A DNA stretch of 64,000 bases from Comamonas kerstersii (GTDB lineage: Bacteria > Pseudomonadota > Gammaproteobacteria > Burkholderiales > Burkholderiaceae_C): assembly GCF_008801935.1 (NCBI RefSeq), contig NZ_VZOT01000003.1:353644-417643 (forward strand), written 5' to 3'. The translations under genes were made by a program, and so were the position numbers. Shown piece after piece: positions 30,421 through 39,470 of the stretch (the stretch's first letter is position 1; every line of letters starts with the position of its first letter). The notes below the pieces were generated by a model, which had not been told where the DNA came from, ran no database searches, and worked only from the letters and a program-made list of their open reading frames with translations.

Positions 30421-30447
30421 AATAATTAACCAACCACATTAATTATT
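30421..30447. promoter_or_regulatory. 27-bp inverted repeat upstream of tctB (candidate operator)
   Basis: A perfect 9-bp inverted repeat AATAATTAA, 9 bp spacer, TTAATTATT lies about 90 bp upstream of the tctB ATG in an unusually AT-rich 230-bp stretch. A related half site (TTAATTACAGTTAATTA) lies 50 bp further upstream. The two-component regulator gene at the end of this operon is an obvious candidate to bind it, but that is inference. Confidence 0.45.
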
Positions 30448-30536
30448 TTTCACATTCAGCATGTATACGTAGTATCACAAAAGATTACCACCTCTCCTCC
30501 ATTCAAAAATAGGCCACTCTGCACAATGGAGGTGTA

Positions 30537-30977
30537 ATGCTAAACAGAGATTTCAGAGACATTATTGCTGGTATATTCGTCTGCATCGTCGGCCTTTTCT
30601 TTGCCATAGGCGCACAGAATTACAGTTTTGGCACAGCCGCCCGTATGGGGCCTGGCTATATGCCCATGGTACTGGGCTGGGTGCTATTTGTGCTTGGCAT
30701 TTTTATCATGGTTCCCGCTTTTTTCCGAAAAGGGGAACGTATTGAAGTTGACTGGGACAGTCTGCTGGCATCTACCGCTTCGCTGGTGGTATTTGCATTT
30801 AGTCTGCAGATGCTGGGGGTTTTCCTCAGCACCGTGATTGCCGTCTTGATTGCCACCATGCCAAAGCGCATGAATTTTGGCGTCAGAGGCGTGCTTGCCA
30901 TTGCGATTGCCGTCATTACCTCCCTGATTTTTGTGGCAGGGCTGGATATGACTATTTCCCTTTTCCCAGAATTATAA
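30537..30977 (+). CDS. tctB: Tripartite tricarboxylate transporter small membrane subunit
   Basis: TctB is the four-helix small membrane component. The 146-residue protein has helices near residues 10-25, 42-62, 78-98 and 118-138, and the family start RDxxAGIFxxxxG followed by TAARMGPGYMPMVLGWVLFVLG. GGAGGT lies 4 bp before the ATG. tctA follows after 3 bp. No tctC receptor gene is in this operon, so the pair must use a receptor encoded elsewhere. Confidence 0.92.
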   Translation: MLNRDFRDIIAGIFVCIVGLFFAIGAQNYSFGTAARMGPGYMPMVLGWVLFVLGIFIMVPAFFRKGERIEVDWDSLLASTASLVVFAFSLQMLGVFLSTVIAVLIATMPKRMNFGVRGVLAIAIAVITSLIFVAGLDMTISLFPEL

Positions 30978-30980
30978 AAA

Positions 30981-32486
30981 ATGGAATTATTTGACAACCT
31001 CTTATTAGGTCTGCGCGTTGCCTCAGACCCCACGGTACTCTGGTATTGCTTCTTCGGCGTGTTTCTGGGTACGGCCGTAGGCGTCTTGCCCGGCATTGGC
31101 GCACTGGCAGCCATTTCTCTGCTGCTGCCCATGACCTACCACATGTCACCCACTGCAGCCATCGTAATGCTGGCCGGGGTGTACTACGGCGCGCAGTATG
31201 GCGGCTCCACGGCGTCCATCCTGATGAACTTACCCGGGGGGCCTGCTGCAGCGGTGACCTGTCTGGATGGCTATCCCATGGCCAAGAAAGGCAAGGCTGG
31301 TATTGCCTTATTCATTACGACCATTGCCTCCCTGTTTGGGGCCATGTTCGGCCTTGCCCTGCTGATTCTGTTTTCACCCACCATCGCTGAGGTAGGCCTG
31401 AAGTTTGGCCCTGCTGAACTGTTCGCCATGATGGTCATGGGCCTGGTCGCAGCGTCTTCCATGGGCAGTGGCTCACCGGTCAAGGGCCTGGCCATGATGG
31501 TCATGGGCGTGCTGCTGGGCATGGTAGGCACAGATGTGAACTCCGGCGCTGCGCGCTACACCATGGATGTGCCCGAACTGATGGATGGCATCAACCTGGT
31601 GGCGCTGGCCATGGGTCTGTTTGGCGTCTCGGAAGTGGTGCGCGGCATTCACGGTCAGGATGACTCCAAGAAGGTCGAGAAAGTCACGCTGCGCTCCATG
31701 ATCCCTGCCAAGCAGGAGATGAACCGCGGTTACCCCGCCATGTTCCGAGGTTCTGTCATCGGCTCCGCCTTGGGCGCACTGCCTGGCGTAGGCCCCTCGA
31801 TTGCCGCCTTCATGGCCTATGCCGTAGAAAAAAAGGTCGCCAAGCGTCCCGAAGAGTTTGGGCATGGCGCCGTACAGGGCATTTCTGCACCAGAGTCGGC
31901 CAATAACGCCGCTGCGCAGACTGCCTTTGTGCCTTCGCTGTCGCTGGGCATTCCGGGCGATGCTGTCATGGCCATCATGCTGGGCGCACTGATCATTCAC
32001 GGCATTCAGCCTGGCCCCACGCTCATCAACGAGCAACCCGAAATGTTCTGGGGCCTGGTCGTGAGCTTTGCCATTGGCAACATCATGCTGGTGCTGCTGA
32101 ACATTCCGACCATTGGCATCTGGGTGTCACTGCTGCGCATCCCATTCAAGTGGCTCTACCCTGCCATTCTGGTGTTCGTGGCACTGGGCGTGTACAGCGT
32201 CAACAACAACAACTTTGACATCTACATGGTCGCCATCTTCGGCATTCTGGGCTATCTGTTCATGCTGCTGCGCTTTGAAGCTGCGCCACTGCTGCTGGGC
32301 TATATCCTCGGGCCCATGGTGGAAGAGAACCTGCGCCGCACGCTGCTGCTCTCGCGTGGCGACCCCAGCATCTTTTTTGAGCGCCCCATCAGCGCTACCC
32401 TGCTGGCCATTACGGCCGCCATGCTGTGCTGGACCCTCTTCAAGTTTTTACAGCGCACGCTGCGCAGAAGATACATTCCAAGCTAA
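30981..32486 (+). CDS. tctA: Tripartite tricarboxylate transporter large permease
   Basis: TctA is the main permease of sodium-coupled citrate/dicarboxylate-type uptake. The 501-residue protein has about twelve membrane helices. Two family motifs stand out: GVLPGIGALAAISLLLPMTY near residue 33 and ALPGVGPSIAAFMAYAVEK near 262, the twin inverted-repeat signature of the TctA fold. PESANNAAAQTAFVPSLSLGIPGD is the third conserved block. It overlaps nothing and is followed 60 bp later by the response regulator. Confidence 0.95.
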   Translation: MELFDNLLLGLRVASDPTVLWYCFFGVFLGTAVGVLPGIGALAAISLLLPMTYHMSPTAAIVMLAGVYYGAQYGGSTASILMNLPGGPAAAVTCLDGYPMAKKGKAGIALFITTIASLFGAMFGLALLILFSPTIAEVGLKFGPAELFAMMVMGLVAASSMGSGSPVKGLAMMVMGVLLGMVGTDVNSGAARYTMDVPELMDGINLVALAMGLFGVSEVVRGIHGQDDSKKVEKVTLRSMIPAKQEMNRGYPAMFRGSVIGSALGALPGVGPSIAAFMAYAVEKKVAKRPEEFGHGAVQGISAPESANNAAAQTAFVPSLSLGIPGDAVMAIMLGALIIHGIQPGPTLINEQPEMFWGLVVSFAIGNIMLVLLNIPTIGIWVSLLRIPFKWLYPAILVFVALGVYSVNNNNFDIYMVAIFGILGYLFMLLRFEAAPLLLGYILGPMVEENLRRTLLLSRGDPSIFFERPISATLLAITAAMLCWTLFKFLQRTLRRRYIPS

Positions 32487-32545
32487 GCTTCAAGCTCCAT
32501 AGCCCCCAACCCCTGCAGCACTTTTTTGCTCAGGGGTTTCAATCC

Positions 32546-33238
32546 ATGAAAAATATTTTATTGATTGAAGACGATACCGAGATTGCGCAATATATTTGCG
32601 AAAATCTTTTATCGACTGAATATTCGATCACCCACATTACCGATGGCAGCGAAGGCCTGAAAGCAGCACTGTCTCAACCCTGGGATGTGGTACTGCTTGA
32701 CCGCATGCTACCGAATGAAGTGGATGGCCTCGATATTCTGAAAGCCATGCGTGCCATGGGCCACCAGTGGCCTGTGATTGTGGTCAGCGCTCTGGGGCAA
32801 ACCGAAGAGCGTGTGCGCTGCCTCAAAGCAGGGGCTGATGATTATCTTCCCAAACCATTTTTAATGGAAGAACTGGAAGCACGCATCGAAGCCGTCATGC
32901 GCCGCAGCAACTCCACCGCGCAGGAGCAGGCACACACACTGACACTTGGTAATTTACGCATAGATTTGCTCAAACACACCGTACATCGCGGCGAAGAAAA
33001 AATACCACTCAATACCCGTGAATTTAAATTACTGGCTTATCTGATCAAAAATGCTGGCCAGACTGTTACGCGCAGCATGGTGCTGGAAAATATCTGGGAA
33101 TATGATTTCCAGCCCGAGACCAATATTATCGACGTCCATATCAGCCATTTGCGCCAGAAAATAGATGGCAAAAATGGGCCATCTGTTATTCGCACGGTGC
33201 GCGGCGTAGGGTACAGCATTGACATCCCCACGCCTTAA
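32546..33238 (+). CDS. OmpR-family response regulator (TctD-like)
   Basis: This 230-residue regulator has a receiver domain (MKNILLIEDDTE acidic pocket; phospho-acceptor Asp in DVVLLDRMLP near residue 50; Thr/Ser site VSALGQ; Lys in DDYLPKPF) and a C-terminal winged helix (LNTREFKLLAYLIKNAGQTVTR, DVHISHLRQKID, RTVRGVGYSI). It follows tctBA and overlaps the kinase gene by 20 bp, so by context it controls tctBA, as TctD does in Salmonella. AT-rich codon choices early in the gene differ from its neighbours. Confidence 0.9.
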   Translation: MKNILLIEDDTEIAQYICENLLSTEYSITHITDGSEGLKAALSQPWDVVLLDRMLPNEVDGLDILKAMRAMGHQWPVIVVSALGQTEERVRCLKAGADDYLPKPFLMEELEARIEAVMRRSNSTAQEQAHTLTLGNLRIDLLKHTVHRGEEKIPLNTREFKLLAYLIKNAGQTVTRSMVLENIWEYDFQPETNIIDVHISHLRQKIDGKNGPSVIRTVRGVGYSIDIPTP

Positions 33239-34607
33239 CGGCCTGCAGCATACCTGGCAATCCAGCTCGTTCCGGCTGGCACTGGGCTTTGGCATCATGG
33301 TGCTCGCCATCCTCGCAGGCATCTTCAGCGTGTACTACGTGGAAATCGTAGGCCGCGTCAGCCAGCAGCTCGATGACTATGCCATGCGCACCAGCAAGCG
33401 CCTGCTGAGCACCTACGCGCAGCAAGGTCCACTGGGCCTGCAAAACGAAATTGATACCTTGCTGGCCGATGGCATCGACAGCCAGACCGAAGTGCTGATT
33501 CTGCAAAGCGCTGACGGCCAGGTCTGGGCTGGCAATGCCGTAGCCACCCTGGCAGGACTGCAGCCTGGCCCTCACCTGCAGGATGTAGCGCTGGAGCAGG
33601 AAACGCGCAGCTTCATGGGCCGGGTGCAACTGCATCTGCTGGACGATGGCCGCTACCTGCTTGCAGGCAGTGATCTGCAGCCGCTCACCGACATTCGCGA
33701 CCGCTACTTCAAAGCCACTGGCACAGCACTGGTACTGGTCATCGTGCTGTCGCTGGCTGCGGCCCTGGGCTTTCGCCGCCTGATGGACCAGCGCGCCGCT
33801 GCCTTGCGCCGCGCCATGCATCAGGCAGGCAAGGGCAATCTGCACTTTCGCCTGCCGCCCAATGCCCACCAGGACGAATTCAGCCGACTGGAGCAGGACA
33901 TCAACACCATGCTCGAACAGCTCGAGCAGCTGGTGCATGGCATACGCCACGTCTCCAACATGGTGGCGCACAACCTGCGCACCCCGCTGAACCGCACGCT
34001 ACGCCACATTCAGGCGGCCACGGATGGGCCACCGGCCCTGCGCCAGGCACAACTGGAGCTGGCGCAGGCCGAACTGCAGCAACTCAGTCGCCTGTTCACC
34101 AAAATGCTGCTGCTGGCTGAGGTGGAGTCTGGCATCGGCCAGCAGCGCTTTGAGCGCATGGCCATACGCACCGTGCTGCAGGACGTGCTGGAGTATTACG
34201 AGCCTATTTTTGTAGAGCGCGGCGTACAGTTGCATACCCACTGGGACTGCGAAGGCTGGGTCATGGCCGAGTCACACCTGCTGGCCAATGCGCTGTCCAA
34301 TCTGCTGGACAACTTTCTCAAATATGGTGGCAATACAGAAGGCCTGCTGCAGCTGGATGTGCGCCTGTATCAGCAGCAGGGGCAAGTCATCTTGCTGCTG
34401 CGTGACCATGGGCTCGGTGTGCCTGAGGAGGTTCTGCCACGGCTGGGCAGCCACTTCTTTCGCGCCAGCAGCCATCAGCATCTACCAGGGCACGGCATTG
34501 GCCTGGCCAGCGTGCGCGCCATCATGCAGCTGCATCAGGGTAGCATCGTCTGGTGCAATGCATCGCCAGGCCTGGAAACCCGCATCACGCTGCCAGCCGC
34601 TTCATAA
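33219..34607 (+). CDS. Sensor histidine kinase (TctE-like position)
   Basis: This 462-residue membrane kinase has TM1 near 18-40 and TM2 near 166-186 bracketing a periplasmic sensor region of about 125 residues, then HAMP, and a DHp domain with the H box VAHNLRTPLNR (Asn replaces the usual Glu after His). The ATPase domain has N box NALSNLLDNFLKYG, DHGLGVP and GHGIGLASV. The start is a TTG at 33219 overlapping the regulator's end. The NLRTPL H box is a recognised variant that may change phosphatase behaviour. Ligand unknown; the operon suggests a carboxylate. Confidence 0.88.
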   Translation: MTSPRLNGLQHTWQSSSFRLALGFGIMVLAILAGIFSVYYVEIVGRVSQQLDDYAMRTSKRLLSTYAQQGPLGLQNEIDTLLADGIDSQTEVLILQSADGQVWAGNAVATLAGLQPGPHLQDVALEQETRSFMGRVQLHLLDDGRYLLAGSDLQPLTDIRDRYFKATGTALVLVIVLSLAAALGFRRLMDQRAAALRRAMHQAGKGNLHFRLPPNAHQDEFSRLEQDINTMLEQLEQLVHGIRHVSNMVAHNLRTPLNRTLRHIQAATDGPPALRQAQLELAQAELQQLSRLFTKMLLLAEVESGIGQQRFERMAIRTVLQDVLEYYEPIFVERGVQLHTHWDCEGWVMAESHLLANALSNLLDNFLKYGGNTEGLLQLDVRLYQQQGQVILLLRDHGLGVPEEVLPRLGSHFFRASSHQHLPGHGIGLASVRAIMQLHQGSIVWCNASPGLETRITLPAAS

Positions 34608-34697
34608 AAAGAAGCTGCTACTGCAGAAAAACAAAGGGATTCAGATAGTTTTCCATCTGAATCCCTTTAATTTTGAGCGCTAGCCGCTCTATTTTTT
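34602..34697. repeat. Palindromic intergenic repeat, copy D
   Basis: The left arm is decayed (GAAGCTGCTACTGCAG), the right arm GAGCGCTAGCCGCT is intact and followed by a T-rich run. The inner hairpin is unusually strong: AAAGGGATTCAGAT pairs perfectly with ATCTGAATCCCTTT. It fills the convergent gap between the kinase gene and rnhA. Confidence 0.8.
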
Positions 34698-34721
34698 AGA
34701 GCCCGCAGCTTGGATGAGATA

Positions 34722-35171
34722 TTAAATGCGTCCCAGCGCCAGATCAACGCCCTTGTTCGCCAGTTCATCCGCCTTTTCATTGCCGGGGTCACCTGCATGG
34801 CCCTTGACCCAGTGCCAGGCAATGCGGTGGCCTGCTGTGCTGACCAGGTGATCCAGTTCCTGCCACAGCTCGGCATTTTTGACGGGCTGCTTCGCCGCAG
34901 TCTTCCAGCCCTTGGCTTTCCAGCCGTGGATCCACTCCGTAATACCCTTGCGCACATATTCGCTGTCCAGATACAGCGCCACATCACAGGGGCGCTTGAG
35001 TGCGCGCAGTGCCTCAATCACAGCGGTCAGCTCCATGCGGTTGTTGGTGGTGTTCAGTTCACCGCCGAACAATTCCTTGCGATGGGGCCCTGCCTGCAGC
35101 AGCACCCCCCAGCCACCAGGGCCAGGATTGCCCTTGCAGGCCCCATCTGTGTAAATCACGACTTGGTTCAA
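34722..35171 (-). CDS. rnhA: Ribonuclease HI
   Basis: RNase HI cuts RNA in RNA-DNA hybrids. The start is a TTG at 35171 overlapping the methyltransferase stop (TTGA), giving 149 residues: [21 protein letters not shown]. Catalytic residues are in the expected places: Asp in YTDGAC, Glu in [12 protein letters not shown], Asp in YLDSEYV, and His/Asp in [16 protein letters not shown]. The downstream neighbour dnaQ, often next to rnhA, is not here. Confidence 0.95.
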   Translation of the reverse strand: MNQVVIYTDGACKGNPGPGGWGVLLQAGPHRKELFGGELNTTNNRMELTAVIEALRALKRPCDVALYLDSEYVRKGITEWIHGWKAKGWKTAAKQPVKNAELWQELDHLVSTAGHRIAWHWVKGHAGDPGNEKADELANKGVDLALGRI

Positions 35172-35941
35172 ATTTCTTTCCTTTGTGGTGCCTGCTGGCA
35201 AGCGGCTGCTGCCGCAGCCTTGGGCGCCGTCTTGTGCTTGCGCCATGCCGGCTCGAGCAGTCGCATGCCATGCACCTTTTTCACTGCCAGCACGCAGTAT
35301 GCACCGCCCAGCACAGGCCACGCCTTGTGACCCAGCTTGTCCAGCCAGCGCCAGCGCTCAAGCCACACCTCAGACTCCACGGCAGGCGCATGGCAGCCAA
35401 AGTCCACGGCCTCCACATCCATGGCCAGCACCTGCAGCCACTCGCGCACCCGCAGATAGGAAAGCCCCTGCCAGGCATTGAGCGACGGTGCCCTAACGCG
35501 CTCCAGGCCGTGCTGCAGCCCCCACAGGCTGAAAGGGTTCAGCCCGAACAGCAGCAGCCGCCCTTCAGGCACCAGCACCCGCACTGCCTCGCGCAGCACT
35601 GCGTGCGGGTTCTGGCACAGCTCCAGCGTATGCGGTAGCACCAGCAGGTCCAGACTGGCCTCTGCAAACGGTAAAGCCTCAGGCGCGCAGCATAAATGCG
35701 CCTGCAACTGCTCTTGGCAAGCTAGACTTTCAGGGTTTAAATCCATGCTGGGCATGGCCAGCCACTGATGGGGCATGCGGTTTTGCCGCAAGGCCTGCAG
35801 CTGCGGCAAGCCCAGCTGCAGACTGTGATAGCCGAAAATGTCTGCCACCGCCTCGTCGCACCGCTGCTGCTCCCATTCCAGCAGATAGCGGCCAAAAGCC
35901 TTTGCCATCCACGGATGCTCTTTCTGACTTGACTCACTCAT
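35168..35941 (-). CDS. Class I SAM-dependent methyltransferase
   Basis: This 257-residue protein matches the methyltransferase that lies between gloB and rnhA in many proteobacteria. It begins [24 protein letters not shown]; the conserved blocks [59 protein letters not shown] (the acceptor and motif-post-I region) identify the family. The usual GxGxG motif I is weak. Substrate unknown. Its ATG at 35941 overlaps, on the opposite strand, the gloB ATG in a shared CATG (35939-35942). An alternative start 11 codons upstream lies inside gloB. Confidence 0.85.
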   Translation of the reverse strand: MSESSQKEHPWMAKAFGRYLLEWEQQRCDEAVADIFGYHSLQLGLPQLQALRQNRMPHQWLAMPSMDLNPESLACQEQLQAHLCCAPEALPFAEASLDLLVLPHTLELCQNPHAVLREAVRVLVPEGRLLLFGLNPFSLWGLQHGLERVRAPSLNAWQGLSYLRVREWLQVLAMDVEAVDFGCHAPAVESEVWLERWRWLDKLGHKAWPVLGGAYCVLAVKKVHGMRLLEPAWRKHKTAPKAAAAAACQQAPQRKEI

Positions 35942-36713
35942 GAATCTGCTGCCGTTGTCCGCGTTCTCTGACAATTACATCTGGCTGCTGCACAACGGCA
36001 AACAAGCCCTGGTGGTAGATCCCGGAGACGCTGCCCCCGTTCTTGCCGCACTGCAGGCACATGGCCTGCAACTGCAAGCCATTCTAGTGACCCACCACCA
36101 TGCCGATCATGTAGGAGGGGTGGACAAACTGCGCAGCGCCACTGGTGCAACCGTTTACGGCCCAGCCTACGAAACCCTGCCCGAGCCCGTCATCCGCGTG
36201 GATGCCAGCACCGAGCTGCAGCTGCTGGGCCTGAACTGGCGCGTACTGGAAGTGCCAGGCCACACCGCTGGTCATATTGCGTGGTATTGCGAACCTGCAG
36301 GCCAAGCTCCCATCCTGTTTTGCGGCGACACCTTGTTTTCGGGCGGCTGCGGCCGCCTGTTTGAAGGCACGCCCGAGCAGATGCATGCCTCACTGCAGCA
36401 GCTGGCACAGCTGCCGGGCCACACCCGCGTGGCCTGCGCCCATGAATACACGCTGAGCAATCTGAAATTTGCCTGCGCCGTGGAACCAAGCAATGCCGAC
36501 CTGCTCCAATACCGCGCGCATTGCGAAGCCCTGCGCCAGCAGCAGCTGCCCACGCTGCCTTCCACACTGGCTCAGGAACTGGCAATCAACCCTTTTCTGC
36601 GTTGTGACGTTAAACAAGTCGTGCAAAGCGCACTGCGCTTTCGACCCGACACCCACCCTCAAAACCCCGCCAGTGTGCTTGCCACGCTGCGCGAATGGAA
36701 AAACGCATTCTGA
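35940..36713 (+). CDS. gloB: Hydroxyacylglutathione hydrolase (glyoxalase II)
   Basis: GloB hydrolyses S-lactoylglutathione in methylglyoxal detoxification. The 257-residue metallo-beta-lactamase-fold protein has the binuclear metal motif THHHADHVGG near residue 52, VPGHTAGHIAWY, FCGDTLFSGGCGRLFEGTPEQM and the C-terminal HEYTLSNLKFA. There is no Shine-Dalgarno sequence before ATG 35940, which shares its bases with the divergent methyltransferase start. Its last codons overlap the mltD start (TGATG). Confidence 0.95.
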   Translation: MNLLPLSAFSDNYIWLLHNGKQALVVDPGDAAPVLAALQAHGLQLQAILVTHHHADHVGGVDKLRSATGATVYGPAYETLPEPVIRVDASTELQLLGLNWRVLEVPGHTAGHIAWYCEPAGQAPILFCGDTLFSGGCGRLFEGTPEQMHASLQQLAQLPGHTRVACAHEYTLSNLKFACAVEPSNADLLQYRAHCEALRQQQLPTLPSTLAQELAINPFLRCDVKQVVQSALRFRPDTHPQNPASVLATLREWKNAF

Positions 36714-38209
36714 TGAACTTGCGCCATCTTCTTCTTGCCATCAGCGTGACCGTGCTCGCTGGCTGCGCAAGCTCGCCACCCGCCAAATTTGACGGGCCAC
36801 TCAAACCCATCACCCCTGTCAAGACTGGCACCTCCAAGGTCGTCCCCCTGGAGTCCAACCACGATCTGTGGGAGCGCATCCGCCGCGGCTTTGCCATTCC
36901 AGACCTAGACCACGAACTCGTGCCGGTGCAGGAAAAGTGGTACAGCTCACGGCCCGAGTACATCGAGCGCATGACCACCCGCTCGAGCAAGTACCTGTTC
37001 CATATTGTTGAAGAGCTGGAGCAGCGCAACATGCCCATGGAGCTGGCACTGCTGCCCTATATCGAAAGTGCCTTCAACCCGCAGGCTGTCTCCAGTGCCA
37101 AGGCTGCAGGCATCTGGCAGTTCATGCCCGCGACAGGTTCGTACTTCGACCTCACGCAAAATGCCTTCCGCGATGACCGCCGCAACGTGCTGGCTTCGAC
37201 GCGCGCTGCCCTGGACTATCTGGAAAAGCTCTACGGCATGTTTGGTGACTGGCAGCTGGCACTTGCTGCCTACAACTGGGGCGAAGGCAATGTGATGCGC
37301 GCCATCAAGCGCAACCAGCGCCAGGGCCTGGGCACCAGCTATGCCGAGCTGAATATGCCCAACGAGACACGCAACTACGTGCCCAAGCTGCAGGCGGTCA
37401 AGAACATCATCGCCAACCCCGAAAAGTACCAGCTTGAGCTGCCCTATATCGAGAACCACCCCTACTTCCAGGTGGTGGAGATCAAGCGCGACATGGACGT
37501 TGAGCTGGTCGCACGTCTGGCAGACGTGCGCCTCGAAGACTTCAAGGCTCTGAACCCTTCGTTTCATCGTCCCACCATCTTTGCCGGCGGCACCACACAG
37601 ATTCTGCTGCCCTGGGACAACGCCAAAGTCTTCCAGCGTAACCTGGAAGCCTATAACGACGATCAGTACGCCAGCTGGACCGTATGGGTAGCCCCCAGCA
37701 CCATGACAGTGGCCCAGGCCGCTGACCGCGTGGGCATGAGCGAGGCCGATCTGCGCAGCGTCAACCGCATTCCACCGCGCATGATGATCAAGGCGGGGTC
37801 TGCCCTGATGGTGCCTCGCACCTCGCAGCACATGGGTGATGTGGCCTCACACATTGCAGACAACGGCAAGATTGCCTTTGCGCCCGAAGTCACCAATGTC
37901 ACCCGACGCACCAGTGTCAAGGTCCGCAGGGGCGACTCCATGGCCCGCGTCGCACGCCGCAATGGTGTGAGCGTGGCCGATCTGGCACGCTGGAACTCCC
38001 TCAAGACCAACTCCCAGCTCAAGGCGGGCCAGTCATTGAGCATCTACAAGACCGTGCGCATGGCTGCCAATACCTCTGGTCAAAAAGCCAGCAAGAACAG
38101 GCAGGCCAGCACGACCAAGAAGCCGCGCTCAACCGCTGTGACCAAGAAGCCTGCCAATGCCAAGGTGGCTCAGAAAGCCAAGAGCAGCACCACCAAGAAA
38201 AAGCGCTGA
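36713..38209 (+). CDS. mltD: Membrane-bound lytic murein transglycosylase D
   Basis: This 498-residue lipoprotein (lipobox VLAGC near residue 17) cleaves glycan strands to 1,6-anhydro muropeptides. The SLT domain has the catalytic Glu in LPYIESAFNPQAVS, then AAGIWQFMPATGSYF and AAYNWGEGNVMRAI. Two LysM-like peptidoglycan-binding modules follow (about 325-375 and 400-445). The last 45 residues are Lys/Thr/Ala-rich. ATG 36713 overlaps the gloB stop. A frame extending upstream to 36695 would destroy the lipoprotein signal's normal length only slightly, but the overlap start fits better. Confidence 0.93.
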   Translation: MNLRHLLLAISVTVLAGCASSPPAKFDGPLKPITPVKTGTSKVVPLESNHDLWERIRRGFAIPDLDHELVPVQEKWYSSRPEYIERMTTRSSKYLFHIVEELEQRNMPMELALLPYIESAFNPQAVSSAKAAGIWQFMPATGSYFDLTQNAFRDDRRNVLASTRAALDYLEKLYGMFGDWQLALAAYNWGEGNVMRAIKRNQRQGLGTSYAELNMPNETRNYVPKLQAVKNIIANPEKYQLELPYIENHPYFQVVEIKRDMDVELVARLADVRLEDFKALNPSFHRPTIFAGGTTQILLPWDNAKVFQRNLEAYNDDQYASWTVWVAPSTMTVAQAADRVGMSEADLRSVNRIPPRMMIKAGSALMVPRTSQHMGDVASHIADNGKIAFAPEVTNVTRRTSVKVRRGDSMARVARRNGVSVADLARWNSLKTNSQLKAGQSLSIYKTVRMAANTSGQKASKNRQASTTKKPRSTAVTKKPANAKVAQKAKSSTTKKKR

Positions 38210-38227
38210 ACTGCGCTGATACCTGAC

Positions 38228-38260
38228 CACAACGCCCCGCCCCTCGCGGGGCGTTGTTTT
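38228..38260 (+). terminator. mltD terminator
   Basis: ACAACGCCCCGC and GCGGGGCGTTGT form a 12-bp stem followed by TTTT. It lies 20 bp after mltD. Confidence 0.9.
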
Positions 38261-38308
38261 AGAGCTGCAAACACAAGGCAGCAAATCACAGGCGTGCGTT
38301 TGCGGCTT

Positions 38309-38899
38309 TTATCTGCGCTCCACCAGTGCGTGGGCAATCGTGCCCAGATCCACATATTCCAGCTCACTGCCCACAGGCACGCCCCGCGCCAGGCGCGTCA
38401 CCTGCACATGGCGCCCCTGCAGCAGCTCGGTAATGGCATGCGCCGTGGCCTCGCCCTCGGTGGTAAAGCTGGTGGCCAGAATCACTTCCTGCACATTGCC
38501 ATCGGTCACGCGCTGCAGCAGCTGCGGCAGGCCAATATCCTTGGCCCCTACCCCATCCATGGGAGAGATCCGCCCCATCAGCACAAAGTAGTAGCCCTGA
38601 TAGGCTCCTGTGCGCTCCATGGCTGCTAGGTCTGCCGGTGTTTCCACCACGCACAGGCGCGCGGCATCACGCCCAACGTCTTCGCAGATCGGGCAGATGG
38701 TGTTGTGCGTGAAGGTGTTGCAGCGGCTGCAGTGCTGTACCGAATCCACCGCCTCCATCAATGCACGCGAGAGCACGCGTGCGCCTTCCTGGTCGCGCTG
38801 CATGAGGTGAAAAGCCATGCGCTGCGCAGACTTGATGCCCACGCCGGGCAAACGGCGCAGCGCCTGAATCAGCGGGTCCAGAGGTTGCAGATCTGACAT
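38309..38899 (-). CDS. recR: Recombination mediator RecR
   Basis: RecR acts with RecO (and RecF) to load RecA on gapped DNA. ATG 38899 ([21 protein letters not shown]) gives 196 residues. An N-terminal helix-hairpin-helix ([19 protein letters not shown]), the zinc finger [16 protein letters not shown] and the Toprim region [26 protein letters not shown] are present. It follows ybaB, but a strong hairpin with a T tract lies between the two genes. Confidence 0.96.
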   Translation of the reverse strand: MSDLQPLDPLIQALRRLPGVGIKSAQRMAFHLMQRDQEGARVLSRALMEAVDSVQHCSRCNTFTHNTICPICEDVGRDAARLCVVETPADLAAMERTGAYQGYYFVLMGRISPMDGVGAKDIGLPQLLQRVTDGNVQEVILATSFTTEGEATAHAITELLQGRHVQVTRLARGVPVGSELEYVDLGTIAHALVERR

Positions 38900-38910
38900 C
38901 GTCCCTATCC

Positions 38911-38942
38911 AAAGAAAAAGGGAAAGCACATAGCTTTCCCTT
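38911..38942 (-). terminator. Terminator between ybaB and recR
   Basis: AAGGGAAAGC, 5-base loop, GCTTTCCCTT is followed on the minus strand by TTTCTTT. It lies only 12 bp before the recR ATG and about 110 bp after ybaB, so it would cut recR off from dnaX-ybaB transcription or serve as an attenuator. Confidence 0.8.
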
Positions 38943-39050
38943 CAGATGTATTGCACGCTTGACTGGCACCGTTCACACCATCCAGCCACACGCAGATCTG
39001 CGCTCAGAGCAGGCCGGGCAACGGTGCCGCAATATGTAAGTGAGCGGGTC

Positions 39051-39383
39051 TTAGAAGGGGAACTTCATGCCACCGGGCAGACCAGGCATGCCAGCGGTCA
39101 GCTTGGACATTTTTTCGTTCGAGGTCTCTTCCGCCTTGCGCACGGCAGCGTTAAAGGCTGCTGCCACCAAGTCTTCCAGCATGTCCTTGTCTTCTGCCAG
39201 CAGGCTGGGGTCAATGGTCACGCGCTTGACGTCGTGCTTGCAAGTCATCACCACCTTGACCAAGCCAGCACCCGACTCGCCTTCGACTTCGATATTGCCC
39301 AGCTCTTCCTGTGCCTTCTTCAAGTTGTCCTGCATGGCCTGAGCTTGCTTCATCAAACCGGCAAGTTGTCCTTTGTTGAACAT
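39051..39383 (-). CDS. ybaB: YbaB/EbfC nucleoid-associated protein
   Basis: This 110-residue DNA-binding dimer has the family pattern [59 protein letters not shown], i.e. an N-terminal helix, then a beta layer with GxGxVxVxxxG variation, and [20 protein letters not shown]. The C-terminus, [13 protein letters not shown], is typical. It lies 87 bp downstream of dnaX, in the widespread dnaX-ybaB-recR order. Confidence 0.95.
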   Translation of the reverse strand: MFNKGQLAGLMKQAQAMQDNLKKAQEELGNIEVEGESGAGLVKVVMTCKHDVKRVTIDPSLLAEDKDMLEDLVAAAFNAAVRKAEETSNEKMSKLTAGMPGLPGGMKFPF

Positions 39384-39470
39384 GGTTGGTTTCCTTTTGT
39401 TGAACGTGTCACGTAAAAATCAAAGAGGCCAATAGTGCCATGACTTGGGCCGACCTCTTCGCTGTTAAAC

